A program made the translations under genes and the position numbers. The notes below the pieces were generated by a model. The model worked only from the letters and a program-made list of their open reading frames with translations. It made no database searches and was not told the DNA's origin. From Pilimelia anulata (GTDB lineage Bacteria > Actinomycetota > Actinomycetes > Mycobacteriales > Micromonosporaceae), in the NCBI RefSeq assembly GCF_014647895.1, contig NZ_BMQB01000012.1, positions 1 to 64,000 of the forward strand: DNA of 64,000 nucleotides, read 5' to 3'. Each line of letters starts with the position of its first letter. Positions within the stretch are counted from its first letter, which is position 1. Below, one piece after another: positions 41,066 through 51,726 of the stretch.

Positions 41066-42478
41066 TCACGGGTACGGCAGCAGGTCCGCGTCGATCCGCT
41101 CCCACGTCGCCCGCAGCGCGGCGACGACCTCCGGCCGCTTCGCCGCGAGGTTGGCCGCCTCCCGCGGGTCGGCCGCGATGTCGTACAGCGCGTCGCCGGT
41201 GGTCGGCGTGGCCCGCAGGTACTTGAGGTTGCCGCGGCGCAGCGCCCGGGCGCCGCGGGTGCGCCAGAACAGGTCCCCGGCCGGGGCGGCGTCGCCGCGC
41301 AGCAGGTACCCGCTGAGGTCCCGCCCGTCGAGCGGGTGGCCGGCCGCGGGCGCCGCACCGGCGAACGCCAGCAGCGTCGCCGTCCAGTCCTGGGTGATCA
41401 CCGGCTCGTGGCTGACCTGCCCCGCCGCGATGGCCGCCGGCCAGCTCAGCAGCGTCGGCACCCGGATGCCGCCCTCGTTCAGCCCGCCCTTGCCGCCGGA
41501 CAGCGGCCACTGGTACGAGAAGCGCTCCCCGCCGTTGTCGGAGGCGAAGAACACCACGGTGTTGCGCTCCTGGCCGGTGGCGCGCAGCGCGGCGAGGACC
41601 CGGCCGATGCCCGCGTCGAGGTTCTCCACCATCGCCCGGTACGTCTCCAGCGACCCGCCGTCGGCGTGGAACAGCACGCCCTTCTCGCCGGCCCTGATCC
41701 GCGCGGTCAGCTCCGCGCTGACCGCGGTGTCGCCGGGCGCCTCCCACGGCCAGTGCGGGCTGGTGAAGTTGAGGTTCAGCAGCCACGGCGCGGCGTGCTC
41801 GCGGCGGACGAAGTCGACCGCCCGCTGCGCGACGGTGTCGGTGTAGTACCCGACCGACTCGACCGGCACCTCGCCCTCGTACAGGTCGTGCTGGCCGAGG
41901 TGGCTGAGCTTGGAGTAGTAGTCGAGGCCGCCGGAGAGGTTGCCGAAGAACTCGTCCCAGCCGGAGCGCAGCGGCCCGAACCAGGGCAGGAAGCCGGCGT
42001 GCCACTTGCCCAGCAGCGCGGTCCGGTACCCGGCGCCCTTGACCAGCGACGCCAGCGTCGGGTGCCCCGGCGGCAGTCCCTCCAGCTCGTTCGGGTTGGC
42101 GATCGGCTCGGGCAGGCCGCCGCGCAGCCGGCCGGGGTACCGGCCGGTGTAGAGGGCGAACCGGGTCGGCGAGCAGACCGCGGCCGCCGAGTAGCCGTTG
42201 GTGAACCGCACGCCGCTGCGGGCCAGCGCGTCCAGGTGGGGTGTGCGGATCTGCGGCGCGCCGTACGCGCTCAGGTCGGCCCAGCCGAGGTCGTCGCCGA
42301 GGATGACCAGCAGGTTCGGCCGGGTCGGCGCGGTACCCGGCCGGGCGCGGAACGGCCGCTCGTCGGGGTGCCCGGCGAACGCGGGCCCGCCCGCGAGCGC
42401 GGTTCCGCCGGCCGCGCCCAGCAGCCCCGCCAGCACCGCCCGGCGGCCGGTGCCGCCGCCCTGTTCGACCCGTCCCAT
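41066..42478 (-). CDS. Tat-exported type I sulfatase
   Basis: A predicted protein of 470 residues. The signal GRRAVLAGLLGAAGGTAL has twin Arg, so export through Tat is likely. The catalytic motif is CSPTRFALYTGR with Cys102 to be converted to formylglycine. Metal-binding LVILGDDLGWAD, LLGKWHAG and ASDNGGE are all present. It hydrolyses a sulfate ester of unknown substrate outside the cytoplasm. The start lies 12 bases from a long perfect palindrome. GGGGAGG precedes the ATG. Confidence 0.92.
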   Translation of the reverse strand: MGRVEQGGGTGRRAVLAGLLGAAGGTALAGGPAFAGHPDERPFRARPGTAPTRPNLLVILGDDLGWADLSAYGAPQIRTPHLDALARSGVRFTNGYSAAAVCSPTRFALYTGRYPGRLRGGLPEPIANPNELEGLPPGHPTLASLVKGAGYRTALLGKWHAGFLPWFGPLRSGWDEFFGNLSGGLDYYSKLSHLGQHDLYEGEVPVESVGYYTDTVAQRAVDFVRREHAAPWLLNLNFTSPHWPWEAPGDTAVSAELTARIRAGEKGVLFHADGGSLETYRAMVENLDAGIGRVLAALRATGQERNTVVFFASDNGGERFSYQWPLSGGKGGLNEGGIRVPTLLSWPAAIAAGQVSHEPVITQDWTATLLAFAGAAPAAGHPLDGRDLSGYLLRGDAAPAGDLFWRTRGARALRRGNLKYLRATPTTGDALYDIAADPREAANLAAKRPEVVAALRATWERIDADLLPYP

Positions 42479-42490
42479 GTCGACCTCCCC

Positions 42491-42519
42491 GGTATACCTA
42501 TCGGATTGATAGGTATACC
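42491..42519. promoter_or_regulatory. perfect 12+5+12 palindrome, probable operator of the sulfatase gene
   Basis: GGTATACCTATC and its exact complement GATAGGTATACC flank GGATT. It sits directly upstream of the ribosome binding site of the sulfatase gene and is the only AT-rich patch there, so it probably overlaps the -10 region. A dimeric repressor or activator is expected. Confidence 0.8.
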
Positions 42520-42945
42520 GGCGCGCGCGGCCCGGGCGGAAGGGTTGCGTTGGTCACTACCGCCCCACGCCGCCGCCCCACGCCGCCGGTCGGGCCGCGT
42601 CCTCGCCGGCGGGGCGGCCGCCCCGCTCCCGCGCCCACCACGCCCACATCGCCCCGGAAGCGCTCAAGGTCCTCGCGCTGGGCGGGACCGCCGCGCTGCC
42701 GCTGTCGGCCCGACGGCACCCGCCGGCGGGACGATCGGGGCGATTCCCCCGGCGGATCGGCGAGCCGCGAACGGGTGGGAACTTTCCGCCGCGCCGCGAC
42801 GACTCCCGTGGCAATACCTGTCGAGCCGGCGTCCTCCGGTCGATGGGTACCGCGGCCCCCGCCGCCCCCCTCGGTGGCGCCCCCGCGTCCGCCGTTCGCT
42901 CGCGCCCGGCACCGCCAGGCCGGTCCCAGCCCGATGGGAATCGCC
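42520..42945. other. intergenic stretch between sulfatase and PepSY genes
   Basis: About 425 bases. One plus-strand frame near 42641-42720 reads like the start of an exported protein (PEALKVLALGGTAALPLS) but soon becomes Arg/Pro nonsense; it may be a decayed gene end. Otherwise only GC-rich sequence is seen. Confidence 0.4.
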
Positions 42946-44382
42946 ATGCCCGCTATCACCGACGTCTCCGACCAGCCCGGGGAGGCACCAGCGACCGCGG
43001 CGGCGCCGCGCTCGCCCGCCCGGCGGCCCTCGGCCATCGCCGGGCTGCTGCTGCGCCTGCACTTCTACGCCGGCATCCTGGTCGCCCCGTTCCTGGTGGT
43101 GGCCGCGCTGACCGGCCTGCTGTACGTCTTCACCCCGCAGCTCGACAACGCGGTCCACGGCCGCGAGCTGTACGTCGACCGGGTCGGCAGCGCGCCGCGC
43201 CCGCTGTCCGAGCAGCTCGCCGCCGCCCGCGCGGCCCACCCCACCGGTACGGTCGCCTCGGTCCAGCCCGGCCTCGGCGACACCACGACCAGGGTGTCGT
43301 TCGCCGTCCCCGAGCTGGCCGATGACGACAAGCTGCACACCGTCTTCGTCGACCCGTACACCGCCCGGGTCCGCGGCACCCTCACCACCTGGTGGGGATC
43401 GACGCCGCTGACCACCTGGCTGGACGACCTGCACCGCAACCTGCACCTCGGCGCGGTCGGCCGCTACTACTCCGAGCTGGCGGCGAGCTGGCTGTGGGTC
43501 GTGGTCCTCGGCGGCCTGATCCTGTGGGCCCGCCGCGTCCGCGGCGCCCGCCGGCGCGCCCGGCGGTTCCTGCTGCCGGACCTCGCCGCGGCCAAGGGCG
43601 TGCGCCGCACCCGCGGCTGGCACGCGACGATGGGTGTCTGGATGGCCGTCGGCCTGCTGTTCCTCTCGGCCACCGGGATGACCTGGTCGCTGCACGCCGG
43701 CGCCACCTTCGGCAGCCTGCTCGACGCCCTGTCCGCCCGCACGCCCGCCCTCGCGACGGACCTGCCGGCCGGCGGCCACCACCCCGGCCCGGCGGCCGGC
43801 GGCGGCGAGGTCGACCCCGCGGCCCTGGACCGGGTCGCCGCCGTCGCGGCGGCCAACGGCCTGGACGGCCCGATCGAGATCACGCCCCCGGCGTCCCCGG
43901 CCGCGGCGTGGAGCGTCAGCCAGGTCGACAACGCCTGGCCGGTCCGCCTGGACCGCGCCGCGATCGACCCGGCCGCCGGCAGCGTGGTGTCCCGCAGCGA
44001 CTTCGCCGACTGGCCGCTGCTGGCGCAGGCCACCAAGCTCGGCATCCAGGGCCACATGGGCATCCTGTTCGGCGTGGTCAACCAGATCCTGCTGGCGGCG
44101 CTCGCGATCGGGCTGGTCTGCGCGATCGCGTGGGGCTACCTGATGTGGTGGCAGCGCCGCCCGACCCGGTCCGACCGGCGCGCGCTCGTCGGCACCCCGC
44201 CGACCCGCGGCGCGTGGCAGGGACTGCCGGACTGGCTCGTCGTCGTCGGCGTCCTCGTGGTGGTGGGCCTGTGCTGGGCGCTGCCGGTCCTGGGCGTCAC
44301 GCTGGTCGCGTTCCTGCTGGCGGACCTCGCCGCCGGGGCGCTGACCGCCCGCCGGGCCCGCCGCGCGCCGGCAGCGGAGTAG
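42946..44382 (+). CDS. PepSY-associated transmembrane protein
   Basis: A predicted protein of 478 residues with four membrane segments: LLLRLHFYAGILVAPFLVVA, a second with LWVVVLGGLILWAR, a third with MGVWMAVGLLFLSATGMTW, and a last pair. Between the first two is a PepSY-type extracytoplasmic domain (VSFAVPELADDDKLHTVFVD...VRGTL). His-rich points (RLHFYAGI, DLHRNLHLG, GWHAT, IQGHMGILFG) match the PiuB-like family, linked to iron or reductase functions. ATG 42946, with GGGAAT upstream, is the best start; 42934 is an alternative. No start further 5' is credible. Confidence 0.85.
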   Translation: MPAITDVSDQPGEAPATAAAPRSPARRPSAIAGLLLRLHFYAGILVAPFLVVAALTGLLYVFTPQLDNAVHGRELYVDRVGSAPRPLSEQLAAARAAHPTGTVASVQPGLGDTTTRVSFAVPELADDDKLHTVFVDPYTARVRGTLTTWWGSTPLTTWLDDLHRNLHLGAVGRYYSELAASWLWVVVLGGLILWARRVRGARRRARRFLLPDLAAAKGVRRTRGWHATMGVWMAVGLLFLSATGMTWSLHAGATFGSLLDALSARTPALATDLPAGGHHPGPAAGGGEVDPAALDRVAAVAAANGLDGPIEITPPASPAAAWSVSQVDNAWPVRLDRAAIDPAAGSVVSRSDFADWPLLAQATKLGIQGHMGILFGVVNQILLAALAIGLVCAIAWGYLMWWQRRPTRSDRRALVGTPPTRGAWQGLPDWLVVVGVLVVVGLCWALPVLGVTLVAFLLADLAAGALTARRARRAPAAE

Positions 44383-44392
44383 CCGCGTACGG

Positions 44393-44431
44393 CGATCGGG
44401 GCGCCGCCGGGTGGTGGCGGCGCCCCGATCG
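44393..44431. terminator. convergent bidirectional hairpin
   Basis: CGATCGGGGCGCCGCC pairs perfectly over 16 bases with its complement across a 7-base loop. It separates the PepSY gene and the metzincin protease gene, which converge. Confidence 0.85.
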
Positions 44432-44452
44432 ACCGGTTGCGGGCGTACCGGG

Positions 44453-45016
44453 TCAGCGCGCGGGCGTACCGAAGATCGCCGAGTCGTCGGCGGGCGCGCC
44501 CGGGGCGGGCAGCACGGGCCGGTTCCAGAACCGGTCCACGGCCGCGATCTCGTCGGCGCTGGGCTGCGGGTTGTCGCAGGCCCCGCCGGCCATCACCTTG
44601 TCGCAGTTCCCGATGTCGGACGGGTGGTTCAGGCTGAGGATGTGGCCGAACTCGTGCACGATGACGCGGACGATGCCGGCCTTGTACTCCTCCGCTTTCC
44701 TCGGGTAGATCTTGATCACGCCGCTGGTGCAGCCGACGCAGGACGCCGTGCCGGGCGCGGGCCCGGTGCCGTCGTACACGCTGACGGAGATGCCGCCGCT
44801 GCCCTTGGCGAACTGCACGTTCTTCAGGACCTTGTTCCAGATCGCGACGGACTCGTCGATCTGCGCCGCCAGGTTCCCCGGCTGCGCCGTCTGATAGTTG
44901 ATCGTCTTCGCCTCGGCGCGCGCCGGCTCGGCGGTCGCCGCGACCGACGTACCGGTCGTCAGGGCGAGGGCGGCGAGCGCGCACAGGGCGGTGCTGGCCA
45001 GTTTTCTGCGAAGCAT
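44453..45016 (-). CDS. small secreted metzincin-like metalloprotease (snapalysin-like)
   Basis: A predicted protein of 187 residues. A signal peptide (MLRRKLASTALCALAALALT) is followed by a short domain resembling snapalysin (TINYQTAQPGNLAAQIDESV, AIWNKVLKNVQF). The zinc motif is HEFGHILSLNH at residues 121-131: His121, His125 and His131 as ligands, Glu122 catalytic. The Met-turn is VMAG (Met142). Streptomyces snapalysin has Asp as third ligand, so this copy is closer to the matrixin consensus. GAGGAG precedes the ATG. Length fits the small M7 family. Confidence 0.85.
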   Translation of the reverse strand: MLRRKLASTALCALAALALTTGTSVAATAEPARAEAKTINYQTAQPGNLAAQIDESVAIWNKVLKNVQFAKGSGGISVSVYDGTGPAPGTASCVGCTSGVIKIYPRKAEEYKAGIVRVIVHEFGHILSLNHPSDIGNCDKVMAGGACDNPQPSADEIAAVDRFWNRPVLPAPGAPADDSAIFGTPAR

Positions 45017-45096
45017 GGATCGGCTCCTCGTGGGGCATCGATGGCCGTATGCCGTCGACGCATACTGCCGACGGTGCCCCCAGGCTGACCGCAGCA

Positions 45097-45112
45097 ATTG
45101 ACTGCTGTCAAT
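45097..45112 (-). promoter_or_regulatory. inverted repeat with -35 hexamer upstream of the metzincin gene
   Basis: ATTGAC and GTCAAT flank a 4-base centre. On the minus strand the right part reads TTGACA, a perfect -35, about 90 bases before the protease start. No good -10 is visible at 17-18 bases, so the repeat may be an activator or repressor site. Confidence 0.45.
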
Positions 45113-45464
45113 GCGGCATAACCCCGGCTTCGCCGCCGGCCGGCGCCTCGGACCCGCTCACGCGGCGCCCACGCTCCGACGAACCGCCCCTGAACAGCCA
45201 AAACGCCGCGGTGCGGCGCCGGATAGTGCGTGACGCACAGGGAATGCGTTCGCCGTTCCCCAACGCGATCCATAGCGCGGGCCTATCGACGGCTATGCCT
45301 TTCGCGCAACGCCTCGGCGCAACGTCCGACGAACGCCGCTGCATCGGGCGGCACGGGTGAATGCGGCCCCCGGTCGGGTGGGCGGCAGCCTTCCCGAGCG
45401 CGCGAACCGGGCCGATGGCTGCTCTGAACGCCATCCTGTGCACCGAGGGCCGGGCCTTTCCCTC
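45113..45464. other. gene-poor stretch between protease and tRNA terminator
   Basis: About 350 bases, somewhat less GC-rich than the surroundings. Open frames here are short and unlike protein. No gene is called. Confidence 0.5.
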
Positions 45465-45510
45465 GAAAAGACTCAGGGCCGGCATCCCGCGAAGGGATAC
45501 CGGCCCTGAG
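45465..45510 (-). terminator. intrinsic terminator of tRNA-Pro
   Basis: On the minus strand CTCAGGGCCGG-T-ATCCC pairs with GGGAT-G-CCGGCCCTGAG around a 5-base loop, followed by TCTTTTC. It begins 15 bases after the 3' end of the tRNA. Confidence 0.88.
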
Positions 45511-45525
45511 CTGCGTCTTCGATTG

Positions 45526-45599
<74 letters not shown>

Positions 45600-45615
45600 T
45601 GATCGCCCGGCAAGC

Positions 45616-46236
45616 CTAGCAAACCCCCCGGTCCCCGCCGGCACACCCCACCGCCCCGTCAGCCCCGGCGTCCGCCGCGGTCCGTAACGGCCCCGCCACC
45701 CACCGCTGCACGTCCACCCACCCGCCCAACCGGACCACGCACAACCCCGGCCGCTCCGCCGCCGCGGCCAGCACCCGCGCCCGGGTCCGCCCGTGGGTCC
45801 GCTGGGCCCAGCGCACGACGTGGTCCCGGTCGGTCAGGATCGTCCACAGGGGCGGCTCGACGTTGCCGTTCCACAGCTCGACCCGGCGCAGCCGCCGATG
45901 CAGCGTGCGGCGGATCAGTTGCCGCAGGACCACCGCGCGGGGCGGGTCGAGCCAGACGAGCAGGTCGGCGCGGGCGAGCAGCCGGGCGCGGACCGCGCGG
46001 TACTGCCACTCCGTCACCCAGCGGGGTCCGGCGGCGAACCGGTCCACATCCGCGGCGAACGTCGGCCGGGGCGTCCAGCCGGGGCCGTGGTAGAGCGCGT
46101 CCAGCTCCACCCGCGGCAGGTCGAGAGCGGCGGCGACGAGGGTCGCGGTGGTGGTCTTGCCGGACCCGGACGTACCGGCGACCAGGATCCGGCCCGGCCG
46201 GTGGGGCAGCGGGGCGGCGGGGCCGAGCAGGGGCAT
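45616..46236 (-). CDS. P-loop small-molecule kinase (adenylate kinase / topology modulation type)
   Basis: A predicted protein of 206 residues. Walker A is VAGTSGSGKTTTA, then LPRVELDALYHGPGW, and RADLLVWLDPPRAVVLRQLIRRTLHR. This matches the group often labelled FlaR-like DNA topology modulation proteins, which resemble adenylate kinases; the real substrate is unknown. The ATG lies 6 bases after a TACGGT hexamer, so the message is probably leaderless. The gene ends 17 bases before the tRNA-Pro gene on the same strand. Confidence 0.8.
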   Translation of the reverse strand: MPLLGPAAPLPHRPGRILVAGTSGSGKTTTATLVAAALDLPRVELDALYHGPGWTPRPTFAADVDRFAAGPRWVTEWQYRAVRARLLARADLLVWLDPPRAVVLRQLIRRTLHRRLRRVELWNGNVEPPLWTILTDRDHVVRWAQRTHGRTRARVLAAAAERPGLCVVRLGGWVDVQRWVAGPLRTAADAGADGAVGCAGGDRGVC

Positions 46237-46242
46237 CGCGCC

Positions 46243-46248
46243 ACCGTA
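46243..46248 (-). promoter_or_regulatory. -10 element of a leaderless promoter
   Basis: TACGGT on the minus strand ends exactly 6 bases before the ATG of the P-loop kinase gene. Confidence 0.55.
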
Positions 46249-46416
46249 ACCACCGCCGCCCGGCCGGGCGAGCACATTCCGCCGGCAGCCGGTGCGACGG
46301 ACCACTCATGTCGAATCGCCCGGGCCGGGCTCACCCGTCGGCGAACGGTACCCGCTCCGTACCGCCGACCCGGGGTACGGGCCGGGGGCCGCCGCTCGCC
46401 CGCATCGTCGATCGAG

Positions 46417-46632
46417 CTACTTGCTCTGGCTCGATCCCGTCCTGTTGCCGACGTGCCACGACTCGCAGAACCGGCACACGTACACGTGCAGCGTGCCGGC
46501 CCACGCGCCGCGCGAGATGCGGTACCGGCGCACGCCGAGCGCGTACTCGCGGGTCGGGTAGCGCTTCTTGCCCTTGCAGGACTTGCCGTGGCTCCGTGCT
46601 CCGGGATTGCGTGAATGGAACCTGTTGCCCAT
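46417..46632 (-). CDS. small zinc-finger-like protein
   Basis: A predicted protein of 71 residues, basic, with possible zinc ligands Cys19, Cys53, Cys56 and His60 (KSCKGKKRYPTREYA, then YVCRFCESWHVGN). The C-x2-C-x3-H end resembles small ribbon proteins of actinobacteria and their phages. GAGGGGG precedes the ATG. Function unknown. Confidence 0.7.
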   Translation of the reverse strand: MGNRFHSRNPGARSHGKSCKGKKRYPTREYALGVRRYRISRGAWAGTLHVYVCRFCESWHVGNRTGSSQSK

Positions 46633-46793
46633 CTTGACCCCCTCGCCCGCGACGACCGGTCACCCTGTTCATCGCGGGTACCGGGCCGAAGGTGGCGGGC
46701 CGTCCGGATCGGACGTACGCCCAGCGGCTCGACCCGGTCGCCGGGCGGCCGCTCGGCGCGGATCGGGCGGCGGGGAAAGAGGCCGGGCCGCAC

Positions 46794-47078
46794 TCACCCG
46801 CGGCGGCCGGGCTCCGGCAGGGGCAGGCATGCGGCGAGCAGTGCGACGACGTCGCGCCAGGCCCGCTGCGCGTGCCGCGGGTGGTAGCCGACGCCGGGGA
46901 GCGGGGTTTGCCCCGGACCCGCCGGCGGGTGGTGGAAGGCGTGCAGGGCGCCGCCGTGGACGACGAGGCGCCAGTCGACGCCCGCGGCCTGCATCTCGGC
47001 GGCGAACGCCTCCCGCTGCGCCGGCCGGGTACTCGACCGCGGCTGGTCACTGTCGCCATGGGACGCGACCGTAGCCAC
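46794..47078 (-). pseudogene. truncated dienelactone hydrolase (C-terminal remnant)
   Basis: The frame, which has only a GTG at 47078, encodes about 70 residues that match the C-terminus of dienelactone hydrolases: REAFAAEMQAAGVDWRLVVH, GGALHAFHHPP with the catalytic-type His, and GVGYHPRHAQRAWRDVVALL. The N-terminal two thirds with the nucleophile Cys/Ser are missing. Sequence upstream does not continue the family in any frame. It is most likely a deletion remnant. Confidence 0.65.
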
Positions 47079-47191
47079 CGCCGAGCCCGGCCGGCCCGGT
47101 GTTCACCACCGGCGGAACCGGCGGGCCGACGCCAGCGGGTGAGCCCTCCGACGCCGGAGGGCTCACCCGCGAGATTCGCCGTGGCGCGGGG

Positions 47192-48634
47192 CTACTCGGT
47201 ACGGCCCTGCCGGCGCGGGTCGTCGGTCAGTGGCGTCCAGCCGTCCAGGCCGGGAATGAAGGCGCTGCGGGTGGACAGCGACACGCCGGCCCACCGCCGC
47301 ACCGCGGCCTGCGCGGCGCTGCGGTCGGCGGCCGCCAGGCCGCCGATGGTCGCGCCGTGGTTGCCGCCCTTCACCTCGTAGACGAAGGCGTCGTTCCCGC
47401 TGCCGACCCGGAACGGCTCGGCCGACCACGGGTCGTTCTGGCCGTAGACGAACATCATCCGGGTGCCGCTCTCCCGTACCCAGCCGTCGATGTCGGGCAT
47501 CGCCGCCCGGTCGAACGCCGGCATCGGGATCGACCGGGGCACGTACGTGCGCGGGGCGGCGAGGTCCGGGTACTTGAGCAGGCCGGCCAGCTCCGGCAGG
47601 TCGTAGACGGGGTACCCGAGCTGGGTGCCGGCCTGGTAGTAGTACGTGACGAACCGCGCGCCGCCCTGGTCGGTGTAGTTGGCGAATCCGGCGGTGCCGT
47701 CCAGCCACTGGTAGATGGCGGTGTCGCTGGCCGTGCCGGCCGGGACCCGGGCGCAGTCGCTGGCCAGCTTGTACTGCCAGAAGGCGTAGACGCCGTCGAC
47801 GACGGCCAACTCCAGCGACGCGTCGGCGCTGCCGGTGGTCTGGTCGAACGTCTCCCCGGCCGACTGCGCGCGGGCGGCGACCTTCGCGGCCAGCGCGGTC
47901 CGCTTGGGCCCCAGCGCGGCCTTCATCACGGCGGTGAGCCGCTGCCGGCAGGTCGCGTCGCCGACGGCGGCGAAGAACCTCGTGTACGCCGAGTCCTCGT
48001 CGTTGTCCACGTCGTTGGGCGCGACGTACGCGATGGTCGCGTCGATGTCGCCGGGGTGGAAGCGGCGGTGGTACACCGACGTCATCCCGCCCTTGCTGGC
48101 CCCGGTGGACAGCCACTTCGCGGCGTAGATCGGCTTGAGCGCGGTCACGAAGCGGTGGTGGTCCCCGGCGGCCTGCGCGATCGACAGGTCCGCCCAGTTC
48201 TTCGGCGACGGGGTGGAGTTCTCGAAGAACCGCTGCTCGGTGGAGAGCTGGTTGCCGTCGACGATCGCGGCCGGCTCGGACCGGTTGTCGCCCATCAGCC
48301 AGTAGCCGCTGGTGTGCAGGACCATCGGCCGCTGGACGTCCTTGTGCAGCAGCGTCGCCCGCTGGCCGAAGGTGCCCCTGCTCGGGTCGCCGTGGTCCAC
48401 CGGCTGCCGGTAGACCAGCCGGAACAACCGGTAGCCGCCCGTCCCCGTGCCCTCGGTCACCTGCATGCCGGGGATCGCCGCGAGCTGGTCCTTGATGTCG
48501 GCCGGGGCCGGCCGGGTCGCCGGCGGCGGCGACCCGGCGGCCGGCGCCGCGGAACCCAGGGCCAGCGCACCGACCAGGAGCGCGGCGCGGATCGGGCCGG
48601 TTACAAATGGGCGAACGCGCACAAACCGCTCCAT
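47192..48634 (-). CDS. secreted S37/S28-type tripeptidyl aminopeptidase-like protein
   Basis: A predicted protein of 480 residues. A signal peptide (FVTGPIRAALLVGALALGSA) is followed by an alpha/beta-hydrolase domain. The nucleophile motif is STGASKGGMTSVYHRRF (G-A-S-K-G), the acid lies near FVYGQNDPWSAEPF, and the His in GGNHGATI. These features fit the PS-10 peptidase family found in Streptomyces. GNQLSTEQRFFENSTPSPKNW is another family block. ATG 48634 gives a good signal peptide; a GTG at 48661 would add 9 residues. It is divergent from furA. Confidence 0.88.
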   Translation of the reverse strand: MERFVRVRPFVTGPIRAALLVGALALGSAAPAAGSPPPATRPAPADIKDQLAAIPGMQVTEGTGTGGYRLFRLVYRQPVDHGDPSRGTFGQRATLLHKDVQRPMVLHTSGYWLMGDNRSEPAAIVDGNQLSTEQRFFENSTPSPKNWADLSIAQAAGDHHRFVTALKPIYAAKWLSTGASKGGMTSVYHRRFHPGDIDATIAYVAPNDVDNDEDSAYTRFFAAVGDATCRQRLTAVMKAALGPKRTALAAKVAARAQSAGETFDQTTGSADASLELAVVDGVYAFWQYKLASDCARVPAGTASDTAIYQWLDGTAGFANYTDQGGARFVTYYYQAGTQLGYPVYDLPELAGLLKYPDLAAPRTYVPRSIPMPAFDRAAMPDIDGWVRESGTRMMFVYGQNDPWSAEPFRVGSGNDAFVYEVKGGNHGATIGGLAAADRSAAQAAVRRWAGVSLSTRSAFIPGLDGWTPLTDDPRRQGRTE

Positions 48635-48950
48635 TCGGAAAGGGAATCGCCCGCACGACACCCACGGGACGAGGGAGCTGCGGCGCGACCGGGCTGACCA
48701 ACTATGAGTGCTGACCCTCGGGTGTGGAAATAGACAATCCCATCAGTGCCGTGAATGGCGGCCGTCGATGCCGCATTGGCAAGTCGGACCGGCCGGTGCC
48801 AGCAGGGCATCCGGGTCAGCCGGAGCAATTTCTCTTCGGTCAACTCCAGGTAATTCGGGGGCCGCTCTGCTGGGATGGCCAGTGGGCGATGCCACACCGG
48901 CGTCGCCCAAAAACTTGAACTACTCCAGATAAGGGGCTAGGGTACGGGGT
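48635..48950. other. divergent promoter region between S37 peptidase and furA
   Basis: About 315 bases of relatively AT-rich DNA, unlike its surroundings. The right end is the furA promoter, listed separately. For the peptidase only weak hexamers are visible (CATAGTTGG on the minus strand near 48704). No gene is seen. Confidence 0.5.
48915..48943 (+). promoter_or_regulatory. furA promoter with probable Fur box
   Basis: TTGAAC (48915-48920), a 17-base spacer and TAGGGT (48938-48943) are followed after 7 bases by the furA ATG, so the message is leaderless. The sequence ACTTGAACTACTCCAGATAA over the -35 resembles the imperfect dyads bound by FurA/CatR of actinobacteria, so autorepression is likely. 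Confidence 0.7.
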
Positions 48951-49402
48951 ATGACGTCCGACTTCGGGGCCCAGCTCCGGGCGGCCTCGTTGCGGGTGAC
49001 CCGGCCCCGGCTGGCGGTCCTCTCGGTGCTGCGGGACCACCCGCACATCGACACCGACGCGGTGATCGCGCTGGTCCGCACGGCGCTGCCCGCGGTCTCC
49101 CACCAGGCCGTCTACAACGTGCTGCGGGCCCTCACCGACGCCGGCCTGGTGCGGCGCATCCAGCCCGCCGGCGCGACCGCCCGGTACGAGGTCCGGGTGG
49201 GGGACAACCACCACCACGTCGTGTGCCGCTCCTGCGGCGCGATCGCCGACGTCGACTGTGCGGTCGGCGCGGCGCCCTGTCTCACCGCCTCCGACGACCG
49301 CGACTACGTGGTCGACGAGGCGGAAGTCGTCTATTGGGGTACGTGCCCTGACTGCGTCAGCGCCCGCACGTCCCCGCAAACCGCCAGTTCGGAAGGAAGC
49401 AC

Positions 49403-49406
<4 letters not shown>
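48951..49406 (+). CDS. furA: Fur-family peroxide-responsive regulator FurA/CatR
   Basis: A predicted protein of 151 residues. The winged helix (LRAASLRVTRPRLAVLSVLR...VSHQAVYNVLRALTDAGLVRR) is followed by the metal/dimer domain with VGDNHHHVVCRSCGAI (His cluster plus C-x2-C) and the second pair CPDC near the end. Homologues repress katG and themselves until oxidised by peroxide. The last bases overlap the katG ATG. Confidence 0.94.
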
Positions 49407-51670
<2,264 letters not shown>

Positions 51671-51678
51671 TCCCGACC

Positions 51679-51722
51679 GGACGGGCCCGGCCGCTCCCGC
51701 AGGGGCGCGACCGGGCCCGTCC
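51679..51722. terminator. convergent bidirectional hairpin
   Basis: GGACGGGCCCGG and its exact complement form a 12-base stem with a 20-base loop, 8 bases after the katG stop and 5 before the end of the VOC gene. Confidence 0.8.
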
Positions 51723-51726
51723 GCCG

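Noticed and set aside
42641..42720. Start of an exported enzyme (PEALKVLALGGTAALPLS)
   Set aside because: Too short to assign and not followed by protein-like sequence; kept only as a note in the intergenic entry.
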